Positions 46,701 to 56,393 of a DNA stretch of 64,000 bases are shown here, piece by piece; the first letter of the stretch is position 1, and each line of letters starts with the position of its first letter. The stretch lies in NCBI RefSeq assembly GCF_900215315.1, contig NZ_OBEB01000005.1, positions 62,001 to 126,000 on the forward strand, read 5' to 3'. The notes beneath the pieces are model-generated. The model did not search any database. It saw only the letters and a list, made by a program, of their open reading frames with translations, and was not told where the DNA came from. The DNA is from Arsukibacterium tuosuense. GTDB lineage: Bacteria > Pseudomonadota > Gammaproteobacteria > Enterobacterales > Alteromonadaceae. Position numbers and translations under genes: made by a program.

Positions 46701-48372
46701 AGCAAAATTATTTGGCGAGGCATTCCAGCAAACCCGCGACTGGGTGGTCATTTTAGACAGCAAACAACGGGTTATTGCAGCTAATCAGTCTTTTTCAACA
46801 GCATTTGGTAGTGTTGAGCAATATCTGGATAACCCCCGTACCCACCATCTGGGGATCAGTCTGGTGCGGCGGCGTTTTTACACGAAACTGTTACACGAAT
46901 TAAGCGCCGGCGCGCATTGGCAGGGTGAGGAGCAGGTCATTACCCCGGACGGCCGGGAGCGCCCTACCCTGATTAATATCAGTGCCATAGGCGAGCAGCA
47001 AAATGTTGCCTTCTATGTCCTGGTATTTACCGATATTACTGCCCAGAAAATGGCGGAAGAAGAGCTGCGTTATCTGGCCAATTATGATGCGTTAACCGGC
47101 TTACCGAATCGGGCATTATTGATGGACCGTATTCTGCACGCGATGGAACAATCGCGGCGTGACAAAAAATCGTTAGCACTATGTTTTATTGATTTGGACA
47201 AATTTAAGCAGGTTAATGACTCCCTCGGCCATGATATCGGCGATTTGTTGTTGAAAGAAGTCGCCCGCCGGCTGGCTCTAACCCTGCGCGAGCGGGACAC
47301 CGTTGCCCGTCTGGGTGGCGACGAGTTCGTTGTGCTGCTGGAAGGCTATCGTCGGGGCGAGAATGTCAGCATGGTCGCGCGTAAAATGTTGTCGGTAGTC
47401 AGTGAGACGATGCAACTGGGCCCCCATACTGTAGGTGTATCGCCTAGCATCGGTATTGCCTTGTATCCGGATGATGCGCTGACAGCACAGGAACTGCTAA
47501 AGCATGCTGATGTAGCGATGTATCATGCGAAAGAAGCCGGTCGTAATAACTTCCAGTTTTTTACCAATGAAATGAATGAAAAAGCGCATATGCAGCTGGC
47601 GAAGGAAACCCGGCTGCGTAAAGCCCACCAAAACAAAGAGTTTTTCAACGTTTATCAGCCGATTGTCGACAGTAGTAAGCAGAAAATGGTCGGTGCTGAA
47701 GTACTGATGCGCTGGCAAAGTACCGATGGTGTGGTATCGCCGGTCGAGTTTATTCCGCTGGCTGAAGAATTACGGCTAATCGTCAGCATGACCCAACAAT
47801 TACTGGAGCGGGCGCTGGCCGATCTAAGCCAATGGCGCCAAAGCGGTATTGATATTTATCTGTCGGTTAATCTGGCTACTCAGCATCTGGAGCAGACTAA
47901 TCTGGCCAGCCATACGGCGGCGTTACTGAATAAATATCAGCTGCCGGCAAGCTGTCTGCGCTTTGAAGTAACCGAAAGTGCCCTGATGAATGATCAGCAA
48001 AGCGCAATTGAAACCATGCTGGCGCTTAGCGACTTAGGCATTCAACTGGCCCTTGATGATTTTGGTACTGGTTACTCTTCATTGAAGTACTTAAAACAAT
48101 TGCCGATAGACGCCATAAAAATTGATCGCAGCTTTGTCAGCGACATCGGCATTGATAAAAGCGATGAAACCATTATTGATGCCATGCTCAGTATGGCTAA
48201 CAGCCTCGGCATGTATTGCATTGCCGAAGGGGTGGAAACCACAGAACAACTGGCCTTTTTCACTGAACGCCATTGTCCGTTAATTCAGGGCTATTTATAT
48301 TCCAAACCGTTAACTGCTGAGCAGATCCCGCCATTCTGGCAGCAAAAGCAGCTTCCAGGCAGCAATAACTGA
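43789..48372 (+). CDS. Propeller-Y_Y_Y-PAS-GGDEF-EAL cyclic-di-GMP protein
   Basis: A 1527-residue sensor. The signal peptide (about residues 20-37) is followed by two-component propeller repeats (about 40-670, G-F-L-W-I-A and D-I-W-F-S patterns), a Y_Y_Y domain ending L-R-S-G-K-Y-Q-F-N-V, a transmembrane helix near 810-830, two PAS domains (about 855-970 and 985-1090), a GGDEF domain with R-L-G-G-D-E-F, and an EAL domain with E-V-L-M-R-W, F-E-V-T-E-S, D-D-F-G-T-G-Y and I-K-I-D-R-S-F-V. Both catalytic domains look intact; E-V-L is an accepted EAL variant. It likely senses a periplasmic ligand and turns over cyclic-di-GMP. It is monocistronic. Confidence 0.92.
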   Translation: MGNYVIFRVDLLPEQNGSYFRTMLFGLVLILSGSSLAQAPLLQPLTPDQGLSQGTVHDLMIDTNGFLWIATDGGLNRFDANKVSHMNAAEHNLSDISFSEVIEDQQGRIWASAANVGIYLYDNESSLFSLFVAKQTLNETHNNNHITGLIDQDADNLLFILNDEIHRLNKNTGQTSNLLALKQYGKEKGWFRTLLLHNNYLYAGAFDGLIQYDLQNDSHQYIPYLDRSTASDDQLEVKHLSIADGRLYIGAVAGLYSLDLTQIELATDTEVPLQTSMHIADYNIWQLHWRGRQALVATEQGLFNFDSSDNTLQLLLRFSDSDLGLFDNNIIDLAADDFGGYWLASRDDGAFYWHPRSLAFEHISRQTTLGKQLSNDKVYQLAADQDINLWIGTSNGLNKLNIATGATSSYFVSDDLKANWHQGTVMQVIADSANPQQLWFVSSSGLNLFDKKSGQVVSLPVANEQQRTLLGSDSFFYYFDAGNGSNRQFYFYNEGKVYRYTPATGEVTELEVFQQLPMQYFGGIVGALPDNPSELLVTTAGQLWLYNSQLDKLRQIYQVEPYQPMMPHHADQMAQDDYGILWLGINSVGLLGFDSESMQLKHHFNTDNKLIADQVYALQKDDAGDIWFSSHSGLSRLKPDTLQIEHFSKADGLRVHEFNGSASTKLPDGRIAFGSMRGVTLVDPAKLATSEPRPNVNITDISVLSGSFKSRSDLLNNKVFHLDHEDVGIQLQFSAMHFRDNHKMRYRFWLEGRDTLNYPEQQANNVVFPSLRSGKYQFNVVAIAPHTGLESEVSSVTLRIAPAPWRSPWALALYSLLGLALLYHLYRIRRQQQQIITEAHQEVATSEQRLKQALASVDSGAFEWQADKNSLYGSRMQLMLGYGELMNNITLQQHLSLIHPEDRENYQQQWQRFLQHPDSNFEITYRLKHKAGHWLWFRDQGRVTAVDGNQQVMAVTGTFSNITETRANMEKAKLFGEAFQQTRDWVVILDSKQRVIAANQSFSTAFGSVEQYLDNPRTHHLGISLVRRRFYTKLLHELSAGAHWQGEEQVITPDGRERPTLINISAIGEQQNVAFYVLVFTDITAQKMAEEELRYLANYDALTGLPNRALLMDRILHAMEQSRRDKKSLALCFIDLDKFKQVNDSLGHDIGDLLLKEVARRLALTLRERDTVARLGGDEFVVLLEGYRRGENVSMVARKMLSVVSETMQLGPHTVGVSPSIGIALYPDDALTAQELLKHADVAMYHAKEAGRNNFQFFTNEMNEKAHMQLAKETRLRKAHQNKEFFNVYQPIVDSSKQKMVGAEVLMRWQSTDGVVSPVEFIPLAEELRLIVSMTQQLLERALADLSQWRQSGIDIYLSVNLATQHLEQTNLASHTAALLNKYQLPASCLRFEVTESALMNDQQSAIETMLALSDLGIQLALDDFGTGYSSLKYLKQLPIDAIKIDRSFVSDIGIDKSDETIIDAMLSMANSLGMYCIAEGVETTEQLAFFTERHCPLIQGYLYSKPLTAEQIPPFWQQKQLPGSNN

Positions 48373-48479
48373 TCGGACAGCCTGCTGTGCTACTGCGACT
48401 AAATTACGCTGACTGCTCGTTTTGAGTAACCGTGGCCTGTTATACTGCACGGCCTAAACGACCCGCTGCCAGGAATGTT

Positions 48480-49328
48480 ATGCAACCTCACCTGCTGAAA
48501 GGCGCATTACTGCTATTACTGGCAGAAGCCTGCTTTGCCGGAATAGGTGCTGTGGTGAAATACAGCAGTGACATGGCTAGCGAAGCGCAAATTGTATTTT
48601 TCCGCAATCTGTTTGCCTTGGTGCTGATGCTACCTTTTTTATACCGCCATGGCTTTGCCATGCTGAAAACCCAGCGCTGGTATTTGCATTTAAGCCGGGC
48701 ACTGACCGGCCTGATATCGATGTACTGCTTTTTTTACGTGTTGTCGCAGTTACCGCTGGCTCAGGCGATGATGGTCATTATGCTATCGCCTTTTATTGTG
48801 CCGATTCTGGCCCGCTTCTGGCTGAATGAACGCCCCAGCAGGCTGACCCGCTTTGGTATTGCGCTGGGATTTGTCGGTGTCATCCTGGCCTTGCCCAGCC
48901 CGGAGCCGGGCCTGAATCTGGTGTTGCTGCTGGCATTGTTTTCGGCATTTTTAGTCGCTATTACCAAAACGACTATCAGAGCAATGGCCAGTACCGAGTC
49001 GGCAGTACGGATTGTGTTTTATTTTTCGTTGCTGACTGCCCTGCTCTCCGCCATACCGGTACCCTTTTACTGGCAGCCGCTCGCAGCTGAAGTATGGCTG
49101 GCATTTATCGGTATGGGCATTCTGGCAGCGATTGGTCAGCTGGCAATGACCAGGGCCTTTGCCATTGCCCCGGCCAGTGATATCGGGATGTGGACCTATA
49201 GCAGCGTGTTATTTGCCGGTGCCTTTGGTTACCTGTTCTGGCAGGAACCGGTAACCTGGGGCTGGTTGGCCGGCGTCATCGTTATTTTTTATGCTGGTTA
49301 TGTCACTACCCGGCAACGCCTTTTTTAA
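48480..49328 (+). CDS. EamA/DMT family transporter
   Basis: A 282-residue inner-membrane protein with ten predicted helices in two EamA halves. It opens L-L-K-G-A-L-L-L-L-L-A-E-A-C-F, has an F-F-R-N-L-F-A segment near residue 40 and, in the second half, A-I-G-Q-L-A-M-T-R-A-F and F-L-F-W-Q-E-P-like helix ends (Y-L-F-W-Q-E-P-V). Drug/metabolite transporters usually export amino acids, sugars or nucleosides; the substrate is unknown. I use ATG 48480 with AGGA upstream. The longer frame from 48432 adds a charged N-terminus not expected for the family. Confidence 0.88.
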   Translation: MQPHLLKGALLLLLAEACFAGIGAVVKYSSDMASEAQIVFFRNLFALVLMLPFLYRHGFAMLKTQRWYLHLSRALTGLISMYCFFYVLSQLPLAQAMMVIMLSPFIVPILARFWLNERPSRLTRFGIALGFVGVILALPSPEPGLNLVLLLALFSAFLVAITKTTIRAMASTESAVRIVFYFSLLTALLSAIPVPFYWQPLAAEVWLAFIGMGILAAIGQLAMTRAFAIAPASDIGMWTYSSVLFAGAFGYLFWQEPVTWGWLAGVIVIFYAGYVTTRQRLF

Positions 49329-49440
49329 ACCCGGGCCCGACAGCGGCAAAAGCTTTTGCCAACGATGCTGGCACTGCAGCGTCGAACAAGCTAAAATACG
49401 CTCCCTTTTTCAGACGCGACAACACAGGTAACGACCAACA

Positions 49441-50865
49441 ATGGGCAAAAAGCTGCACATTAAAACCTGGGGCTGCCAGATGAACGAGTATGACTCGTCG
49501 AAAATGGCAGACCTGCTGGATGCAACACATGGCTACATTCTGACAGAAGAAGCGGAAGAGGCAGACGTTATTCTGCTGAACACCTGCTCGATCCGGGAAA
49601 AGGCTCAGGAAAAAGTGTTTCACCAACTTGGTCGCTGGCGTCCGTTAAAAGAAAAGAATCCGGATCTGATTATCGGGGTCGGTGGCTGTGTGGCATCCCA
49701 GGAAGGTAAAGCCATTCGCGAACGCGCGCCCTTTGTCGATATTGTATTTGGTCCGCAAACCCTGCATCGTCTGCCGGAAATGATTAACTCGGTGCGTGGT
49801 TCACACTCGCCGGTTGTCGATGTATCGTTCCCGGAAATTGAGAAATTTGACCGCTTGCCTGAGCCAAAAGCAGAAGGTCCGACTGCTTTTGTCTCTATTA
49901 TGGAAGGCTGCTCGAAATACTGTACTTTCTGTGTGGTGCCCTATACCCGGGGCGAGGAAGTCAGCCGGCCGCTAGACGACGTATTGTTTGAAGTGGCACA
50001 GTTGGCAGCCCAGGGTGTACGTGAAGTTAACCTGCTTGGTCAGAACGTTAATGGTTATCGCGGTGAAACCCATGATGGCAATATTTGCCATTTTTCTGAG
50101 TTATTGCGTTTAGTCGCCGCCATTGATGGCATCGACCGGGTCCGTTATACCACCTCACACCCGATAGAATTCAGCGATGACATTATTGAGGTATACCGCG
50201 ATGTGCCAGAGCTGGTTGATCACCTGCATCTGCCAGTGCAGTCTGGTTCAGATCGCATTTTAAACCTGATGAAACGTGGCCATACCGCGCTGGAATATAA
50301 AGCGCAAATTCGTAAACTGAAGAAAATCCGGCCAAACTTAAGTATGTCGTCCGACTTTATTATCGGTTTTCCGGGTGAAGACGATATGGATTTTCAGGCG
50401 ACCATGGACCTGATTCAGGCCATCGATTTTGATATGAGCTTCAGCTTTATTTACAGTGCCCGTCCTGGTACACCGGCAGCAGACCTGCCAGATGATGTCA
50501 GCGACGATACCAAGAAGCAGCGGCTATACATATTACAGGACCGGATTAACCAGCAAGCACTGAAAATTGCCCGTAATATGCTGGGCAGTGAACAGCGTAT
50601 TCTGGTTGAAGGACCGTCAAAAAAGAATATTATGGAGCTGACCGGCCGTACTGAAAACAACCGGGTGGTGAACTTTGAAGGCTCACCAGAGATGATCGGT
50701 CAGTTTGTAGACGTTAAAATTACCGACGTTTTCAGTAACTCATTGCGTGGCGACTTAATCCGCACTGAAGCGCAAATGGGGCTGCGCCGTGAAATTGCTC
50801 CGGCCCAGATTTTAGCAAGACAACCCAAGGTCGACCCTTTGGGTGTGACGACTTTTACGCCCTGA
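49441..50865 (+). CDS. miaB: tRNA-2-methylthio-N6-dimethylallyladenosine synthase MiaB
   Basis: A 474-residue radical-SAM methylthiotransferase that adds methylthio to i6A37 of tRNA. The N-terminal UPF0004 domain has three Cys ([20 protein letters not shown]). The radical-SAM motif is C-S-K-Y-C-T-F-C near residue 157, and a C-terminal TRAM domain is present (I-L-V-E-G-P-S onward). Length equals E. coli MiaB (474). It leads the conserved miaB-phoH-ybeY-ybeX-lnt cluster of gammaproteobacteria. ATG 49441 lies at the usual start. Confidence 0.97.
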   Translation: MGKKLHIKTWGCQMNEYDSSKMADLLDATHGYILTEEAEEADVILLNTCSIREKAQEKVFHQLGRWRPLKEKNPDLIIGVGGCVASQEGKAIRERAPFVDIVFGPQTLHRLPEMINSVRGSHSPVVDVSFPEIEKFDRLPEPKAEGPTAFVSIMEGCSKYCTFCVVPYTRGEEVSRPLDDVLFEVAQLAAQGVREVNLLGQNVNGYRGETHDGNICHFSELLRLVAAIDGIDRVRYTTSHPIEFSDDIIEVYRDVPELVDHLHLPVQSGSDRILNLMKRGHTALEYKAQIRKLKKIRPNLSMSSDFIIGFPGEDDMDFQATMDLIQAIDFDMSFSFIYSARPGTPAADLPDDVSDDTKKQRLYILQDRINQQALKIARNMLGSEQRILVEGPSKKNIMELTGRTENNRVVNFEGSPEMIGQFVDVKITDVFSNSLRGDLIRTEAQMGLRREIAPAQILARQPKVDPLGVTTFTP

Positions 50866-50903
50866 TTTTACGCCCTGAGCGGGCCTTAACCGCGAGTGCA
50901 CTA

Positions 50904-51908
50904 TTGAACACTGACAATTTGAATGTAGCAGAACTGGTACTGGAACCGGCCGACAACAACAGATTAAACCTGCTTTGTGGCCCCTATGACGATAATTTAA
51001 AGCATATTGAACGGCGCTTGCTGGTTGATATCAGCTATCGGGATAACCTGTTTAAAGTGGCGGGCCCTGACGTTAATGTTTCAGCTGCCAGTGATATTCT
51101 GCGTCAGTTATTTCAGCTTACAGCCGGCGGGCGGCAGCACGCTGCGGCTATCAGCCCGGAGCAGGTGCATCTGACCATCAGTGAAAATTTTGATATTCAG
51201 TACCAGAATGACAATGGCAGTACCCGCGATTTCAGCCTGAAAACCAAAAAAGGCCTGATTAAAGCCCGCAACCCAAACCAGGCCAGTTACGTGGCAAATG
51301 TGCTGAGTCATGACGTTTGCTTCGGTGTTGGCCCGGCCGGTACCGGCAAAACCTACCTTGCCGTAGCCTGCGCTGTCGATGCGCTGGAAAGTGGCCTGGT
51401 GAAACGGATAGTGCTGACCCGGCCAGCGGTTGAAGCCGGTGAAAAACTGGGTTTTTTACCCGGTGATTTGGCCCAGAAAGTCGACCCTTACCTGCGGCCG
51501 TTGTACGATGCCTTATTTGAGATGCTCGGCTTTGAAAAAGTTGAAAAATATCTGGAACGCGGTGTTATCGAAATAGCGCCACTGGCGTATATGCGTGGCC
51601 GCACCCTGAATGATGCCTTTATTATTCTGGACGAAAGCCAGAACACCACCACCGAACAGATGAAAATGTTTTTAACCCGGATAGGCTTTAGTGCCAAAGC
51701 GGTCATTACCGGTGATATTACCCAGGTTGACCTGCCCCGCGGCCAGTATTCAGGTTTAAAGCACGCTATTGATGTCCTTAGCGATGTAAACGAAATCAGC
51801 TTTAACTTTTTTAATGCCAAAGATGTGGTGCGTCACCCGATAGTACAGCGTATAGTCCAGGCTTATGAAGCCCACGAAGCCGAAAAGTTGCAGAGCAAAG
51901 CTGAATAA
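50904..51908 (+). CDS. ybeZ: PhoH-like ATPase YbeZ
   Basis: A 334-residue PhoH-family NTPase. Walker A is G-P-A-G-T-G-K-T near residue 147 and Walker [12 protein letters not shown] near 240. An N-terminal KH-like part precedes them. In many bacteria YbeZ works with the endonuclease YbeY in rRNA maturation and ribosome quality control. The start is TTG, in the absence of ATG or GTG between miaB and the conserved part. Its stop overlaps the ybeY start by one base (TAATG), so the pair is translationally coupled. Confidence 0.94.
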   Translation: MNTDNLNVAELVLEPADNNRLNLLCGPYDDNLKHIERRLLVDISYRDNLFKVAGPDVNVSAASDILRQLFQLTAGGRQHAAAISPEQVHLTISENFDIQYQNDNGSTRDFSLKTKKGLIKARNPNQASYVANVLSHDVCFGVGPAGTGKTYLAVACAVDALESGLVKRIVLTRPAVEAGEKLGFLPGDLAQKVDPYLRPLYDALFEMLGFEKVEKYLERGVIEIAPLAYMRGRTLNDAFIILDESQNTTTEQMKMFLTRIGFSAKAVITGDITQVDLPRGQYSGLKHAIDVLSDVNEISFNFFNAKDVVRHPIVQRIVQAYEAHEAEKLQSKAE

Positions 51909-52369
51909 TGAGTGTCTTGCTTGATCTGCAATTAGCCAGTACAGCCCCCGGCATTCCTGCTGAAGCCGATATTCAGCGCTGGCTCAATGCCGCAGTATTG
52001 CCGTTTCAGGCACAAGCGGAAGTCACAATACGAATTGTCGATAATCTGGAAAGCCAGCAGCTTAATTTGCAATATCGTGGCAAAGACAAACCAACCAATG
52101 TGCTTAGCTTCCCTTTTCAGGCACCACCCGGCATCGAGCTGTCCTTACTGGGCGATTTGGTAATTTGTACCCAGGTGGTGCAAACAGAAGCAAACGAGCA
52201 ACAGAAGTTGCTAAATGATCACTGGGCACATATGGTGGTACACGGTTGCTTGCATTTGTTAGGTTTTGACCATATAAATGACGACGATGCCGAAGCAATG
52301 GAAGCCGAAGAAATTCAGATCCTCGCCAGTCTTGGCATCAACAACCCCTATTTATTGGATGATAACTAG
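51908..52369 (+). CDS. ybeY: Endoribonuclease YbeY
   Basis: A 153-residue zinc-dependent RNase that matures 16S rRNA ends and takes part in 70S quality control. The zinc site H-G-x-L-H-L-x-G-y-D-H is present as [11 protein letters not shown] near residues 114-124. The upstream [14 protein letters not shown] motif is also typical. It overlaps ybeZ by one base and is followed 33 bases later by ybeX. Confidence 0.96.
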   Translation: MSVLLDLQLASTAPGIPAEADIQRWLNAAVLPFQAQAEVTIRIVDNLESQQLNLQYRGKDKPTNVLSFPFQAPPGIELSLLGDLVICTQVVQTEANEQQKLLNDHWAHMVVHGCLHLLGFDHINDDDAEAMEAEEIQILASLGINNPYLLDDN

Positions 52370-52402
52370 GTTACTTTTCACTAACGGAGCATAAGTTCAC
52401 GA

Positions 52403-53281
52403 ATGAGTGACGACAACCCCCACTCTAGCCGCGGTTCTGCCGGCAAAACCTGGTTAGAGCGTATCGCCAGTATTTTCAGCGCAGAGCCACAGGACATTTC
52501 AGACCTGGAAGATATTATAAGCGAAGCGGCCAGCCGCGAACTTATCGATAGTGATACCAAAAGTATGCTGCAGGGCGTACTGGATGTATCTAAAATGCGG
52601 GCACGCGACATTATGGTGCCCCGCTCGCAAATGGCTACCATCGACATCGAGCAACCAGTCAGCGCTTTTTTACCTATTTTGCTCGAAAATAATCACAGCC
52701 GTTATCCGGTCGTCAACGAAGATAAAGATCACGTTGAAGGCATTTTGCTGGTGAAAGACTTGCTGCAATATGCGTTGGATCCTAATCAGACCGACTGGCA
52801 TATCCGTGAGTTTTTGCGCCCGGCTGTTATTATTCCGGAAAGTAAGCGGGTTGATGCCCTGTTAAAAGAGTTTCGCCAGAAACGTTATCACATGGCTATC
52901 GTGGTTGATGAATACGGCGGGGTTTCCGGCCTGGTGACTATTGAAGATATATTGGAACAAATCGTCGGCGAAATTGAAGATGAACATGACGATGAAGAAG
53001 ATAACGATATTAAGAAGATGGCGTCCCGGGTATTTCAGGTCAGTGCCCTGACCCCGCTGGACGAATTTAACGAAAGTTTCGGTACCGGTTTTGATGAAGA
53101 AGACGCAGATACCATAGGCGGAATCGTACTGCATGCTTTTGGCCATATGCCAGAGCGCGGTGAAAGTATTCAGTTAGGCGATCTGACTTTCAAAGTCAGT
53201 AAGGCCAATAGCCGGCGTCTGTTGCAACTGCAGGTCATTAAAGCCAAGGAAAGTGAAGCAACTGAGGACGTTGGATCATAG
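52403..53281 (+). CDS. ybeX: CBS-domain protein YbeX (CorC/HlyC family)
   Basis: A 292-residue soluble protein. Two CBS domains cover about residues 68-190 ([13 protein letters not shown], then [16 protein letters not shown]), and a CorC_HlyC domain about 200-280 (with G-H-M-P-E-R-G-E). Originally linked to cobalt/magnesium efflux (CorC), YbeX is also linked to ribosome metabolism. An acidic stretch [10 protein letters not shown] lies between the domains, as in E. coli. Its stop TAG overlaps the apparent non-standard start of lnt, so the two are coupled. Confidence 0.94.
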   Translation: MSDDNPHSSRGSAGKTWLERIASIFSAEPQDISDLEDIISEAASRELIDSDTKSMLQGVLDVSKMRARDIMVPRSQMATIDIEQPVSAFLPILLENNHSRYPVVNEDKDHVEGILLVKDLLQYALDPNQTDWHIREFLRPAVIIPESKRVDALLKEFRQKRYHMAIVVDEYGGVSGLVTIEDILEQIVGEIEDEHDDEEDNDIKKMASRVFQVSALTPLDEFNESFGTGFDEEDADTIGGIVLHAFGHMPERGESIQLGDLTFKVSKANSRRLLQLQVIKAKESEATEDVGS

Positions 53282-54825
53282 CTACCGTTACCGCTAAAAC
53301 GGCCTTTGCAGCGCTACTGCTGACCGGGGCCGGCGCCTTAAACACGCTGGCTTTTGCTCCCTTTACCCTTTGGTGGCTGCCATTTTTCACCCTGGCGCTG
53401 CTAGTCGTGATGCTGGGCCATGTCAGTCATTGGCGCCAGGCGGCGCTGGCTGGTTTTTGTTATGGCCTGGGTTGGTTTGGTGTCGGTATTAGCTGGGTCC
53501 ATGTCAGCATTGACCAGTTTGGCGGCTTACCGCTGATTGCCAGCCTTGGTCTGATGGCGTTGCTGGTGGCTTATCTGGCATTATTCCCGGCACTGGCTGC
53601 AGCGCTAAGCTACCGGCTTGACAACAGACGGCGACTTGCTGGCTATGTTAGTCCGCTACTATTCGCAGCCAGCTGGGTTGGCGCAGAATGGCTGCGCAGT
53701 TTTTTGCTGACCGGTTTTCCCTGGTTATCGCTGGGATACAGCCAGAGCGCAGCAGGTTTAGCGGACTACGCGCCACTTATCGGCGAAACCGGTATTACCT
53801 TTATTCTGGCCGCCAGCGCGGCAGCGCTGGCCCGCCTGTATCAGCCCGGCCCTACCATGTTAAGGGTGGCCCCCGCCGTGTTAGCTGCCTTAGTGATAGC
53901 AAGTTCTCCTTTGCTGCAGACGGTCAAAGGCTGGCAATACAGCGATCGCAACGCCAGGCTGGTGATGGTTCAGGGCAATATCAAGCAGGAACTGCGCTGG
54001 CAGCCGGAGCAGGAGTGGCCAACCATGCTGAAATATCTGGACCTTACCCGGCCGCATTTCAGCAGTGCTGATATTGTGATCTGGCCTGAAGCGGCGATTC
54101 CGCAACTGGAACCCCTGGCAGAAGCTTTTCTGGATAACCTGAATAAAGCGGCTTTTTACAACGATGCTGCGTTAATTACTGGCATTCTTGATTACAACCT
54201 TAAAACTGAACAAGCCTGGAACAACCTGATTGTGCTGGGTAAAGACACCGCCCAGGCCAGCGCAGGCCATTATTTCTATGGCCACGCTAATCGTTTCAGT
54301 AAACATCATTTATTACCTATTGGCGAATTTGTGCCATTTGAAAACTGGTTGCGGGCCCTGGCGCCGATTTTTGATTTGCCGATGAGCTCTTTCACCCGGG
54401 GCAGTTACGTTCAGCCCAATTTGCTGGCCAACGACTATCAGCTGTTAAGCGCCATTTGTTTTGAAATTGCCTTTCCCCGCCAAATTCGGGCAAATTTTAC
54501 TGCCGATACCGACTTTATTCTGACAGTCAGCAATGACGCCTGGTTTGGTGACAGCATCGGGCCGCATCAACATTTACAAATTGCCAGGATGCGCGCCAAG
54601 GAGTTTGGTAAACCGGTGTTACGTGCCACAAATAATGGCATTACCGCCACTATTAATGCCGATGGCTCAATCCGCCAGCGGTTACCGCAATTTGCAGAAG
54701 CGGTACTGCTTGATACTGTTCCTCTGAGCTCCGGCCGCACCTGGTATAGCCGTTTTGGCGACTGGCCGCTGGCTGTCTGTTGTCTGTTCTTGCTGGCGCT
54801 GGCCGGTTTCAGGCTGCGACGCTGA
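53278..54825 (+). CDS. lnt: Apolipoprotein N-acyltransferase (non-standard start codon)
   Basis: About 515 residues, close to E. coli Lnt (512). It adds the third acyl chain to lipoproteins in the inner membrane. N-terminal helices include T-L-A-F-A-P-F. The nitrilase-like domain has Glu in W-P-E-A-A-I-P, Lys near N-R-F-S-K-H-H-L-L-P-I-G-E-F-V-P-F-E, and Cys in A-I-C-F-E-I-A-F, the Glu-Lys-Cys triad. The in-frame region from the stop at 53263 to GTG 53404 has no ATG, GTG or TTG, although residues typical of the family N-terminus are encoded there. ATA 53278 (overlapping the ybeX TAG) or ATC 53275, preceded by GAGG at 53264-53267, are the best candidates. Starting at 53404 or 53407 would delete the first helix. 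Confidence 0.88.
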   Translation: MATVTAKTAFAALLLTGAGALNTLAFAPFTLWWLPFFTLALLVVMLGHVSHWRQAALAGFCYGLGWFGVGISWVHVSIDQFGGLPLIASLGLMALLVAYLALFPALAAALSYRLDNRRRLAGYVSPLLFAASWVGAEWLRSFLLTGFPWLSLGYSQSAAGLADYAPLIGETGITFILAASAAALARLYQPGPTMLRVAPAVLAALVIASSPLLQTVKGWQYSDRNARLVMVQGNIKQELRWQPEQEWPTMLKYLDLTRPHFSSADIVIWPEAAIPQLEPLAEAFLDNLNKAAFYNDAALITGILDYNLKTEQAWNNLIVLGKDTAQASAGHYFYGHANRFSKHHLLPIGEFVPFENWLRALAPIFDLPMSSFTRGSYVQPNLLANDYQLLSAICFEIAFPRQIRANFTADTDFILTVSNDAWFGDSIGPHQHLQIARMRAKEFGKPVLRATNNGITATINADGSIRQRLPQFAEAVLLDTVPLSSGRTWYSRFGDWPLAVCCLFLLALAGFRLRR

Positions 54826-54902
54826 AATCTTTGCTTTACGCATTGACGTCAGATCCACTAAACTGGTCACTTCTGGTTAGTTTTCGGGCATAAATGTAAA
54901 TT

Positions 54903-56393
54903 ATGGTAGTATTCCTCAGGTTAGCGATATTCGCATTGCTGTTAAGCAATCCGCTGCTATCCAGTCGCGCTGAGTCAGACTTCACCATTATTTATGCAGC
55001 CGAAATGGCAGAGGCCAACCATCCACAGGCAAACTATGCTCACCTTGCCAGTTTACTGGCGCAACACCGCAACAACGATACCCCGGTTTTCTTCCTGTTT
55101 GGCGGCGGTAGTATTGGCCCAAGCCCGCTGGGCTTTTTTGACCGTGGCGCCCATATTATTGATATCCTGAATACCTTAGAGCCCGATGCCATGGCTGTAT
55201 CGCACCGCGATTTTGCCTATTTTTCTGAAGAGTTATCGCAACGGGCCTATGAGGCGGCTTTCCCCCTGGTGCTGAGCAACCTGTATGACCCGATGACAGA
55301 AGGCAACCTGGACGGCCTGGTAGACAGCATTCTGGTGCAGCAGGGCGAAATTAAACTCGGCGTCATTGCCCTGGTCGCTCCCTATGTTATTCAACAGTAT
55401 GCCTTAGAGCGATTGAAGATCACCCCTGCCAAGCAGGCTATTTTAGTACAGGCTGCCAAACTGAAAGCCCAGGGCGCGAACTTGCTGGTATTGATGCATA
55501 CAACCGAACTGGATTTTCTACCAGAGCTGCTGGCAGATGGCACCATTCAGCTGGCATTTCGCAACAACTATGATGGCCAGCAACTATTGCCCGATCAACC
55601 CGATATCATTCTGCAGCAAAAACTTAATCAGGCCCTGGTGGTTGATGCTGAACTGGTTACAGCGCACCAGCTGAATAACCTGCGAACCCACGCTATCGAT
55701 CTGGCAACCTTGCCAGCCAGACCAGAGGTAGCCAGGCAAATTCAGGATCATAGTCAGCGGCTGCAATTATTGCTGCAAGAGCCGCTTGGCCTCAGCACGG
55801 TTGCCTTTACGACCCGGCGTGATGAAGTACGTAACCGGGAAAATGCATTCGCTAACTTTGTCGCCGACACGCTGAAAAACTATACTGGCGCCGAGCTGGC
55901 TTTTGTCAACAGTGGCACTATTCGTGGTGTAAGAGACTACCCGGCAGATACAATACTGACCCGCGGTGATATTCTGGCAGAGCTGCCTTTTCGCAATACT
56001 CCGGTGTTACTGGAGCTCAGCGGCCAGGACCTGCGCAGTATTTTTGAGCATGGTTTAAGCGGTTTGGATAACCAGCGTGGCTTTTTTCTGCACAGCTCTG
56101 GGGTAACTCTGCGCTTTGACAGCACTGCACCCTCTGGTGGCCGGGTCAAGGAATTGCTGATAAATGGCGACCCCGTTGTTGACGATAAGATGTATAAAGT
56201 TGCCACCTTGCAATATCTGGCTGAAGGTGGCGATGGTTTTGAAATTTTAAACAAACGCAGCAAACTAAACTTCTTTAACCCGAGTGATCGCAATATTGCC
56301 GATATTATTGCTGCAGCGATAAAAAAACAGCAAAGCATTGCGTTGGTTAAAGATGGCCGGTTGCAGGACGTCAGTCAGCAGGAGCAACCATGA
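54903..56393 (+). CDS. Exported 5'-nucleotidase-like protein with lost metal site
   Basis: A 496-residue periplasmic protein of the UshA/5'-nucleotidase architecture. The signal peptide (about residues 4-21) ends near S-S-R-A-E. The N-terminal metallophosphatase domain spans about 25-250 and the 5_nucleotid_C domain about 285-460, the latter well kept (N-A-F-A-N-F-V-A-D, L-A-F-V-N-S-G-T-I-R-G, R-G-D-I-L-A-E-L-P-F). The metal-ligand motifs are not. T-N-D-x-H is A-A-E-M-A, G-G-D is G-G-G, G-N-H-E is S-H-R-D and G-G-H-x is R-N-N-Y. Catalysis is therefore unlikely, and nucleotide binding may remain. Its stop overlaps the start of a membrane diguanylate cyclase (ATGA), suggesting a ligand-binding partner. 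Confidence 0.85.
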   Translation: MVVFLRLAIFALLLSNPLLSSRAESDFTIIYAAEMAEANHPQANYAHLASLLAQHRNNDTPVFFLFGGGSIGPSPLGFFDRGAHIIDILNTLEPDAMAVSHRDFAYFSEELSQRAYEAAFPLVLSNLYDPMTEGNLDGLVDSILVQQGEIKLGVIALVAPYVIQQYALERLKITPAKQAILVQAAKLKAQGANLLVLMHTTELDFLPELLADGTIQLAFRNNYDGQQLLPDQPDIILQQKLNQALVVDAELVTAHQLNNLRTHAIDLATLPARPEVARQIQDHSQRLQLLLQEPLGLSTVAFTTRRDEVRNRENAFANFVADTLKNYTGAELAFVNSGTIRGVRDYPADTILTRGDILAELPFRNTPVLLELSGQDLRSIFEHGLSGLDNQRGFFLHSSGVTLRFDSTAPSGGRVKELLINGDPVVDDKMYKVATLQYLAEGGDGFEILNKRSKLNFFNPSDRNIADIIAAAIKKQQSIALVKDGRLQDVSQQEQP

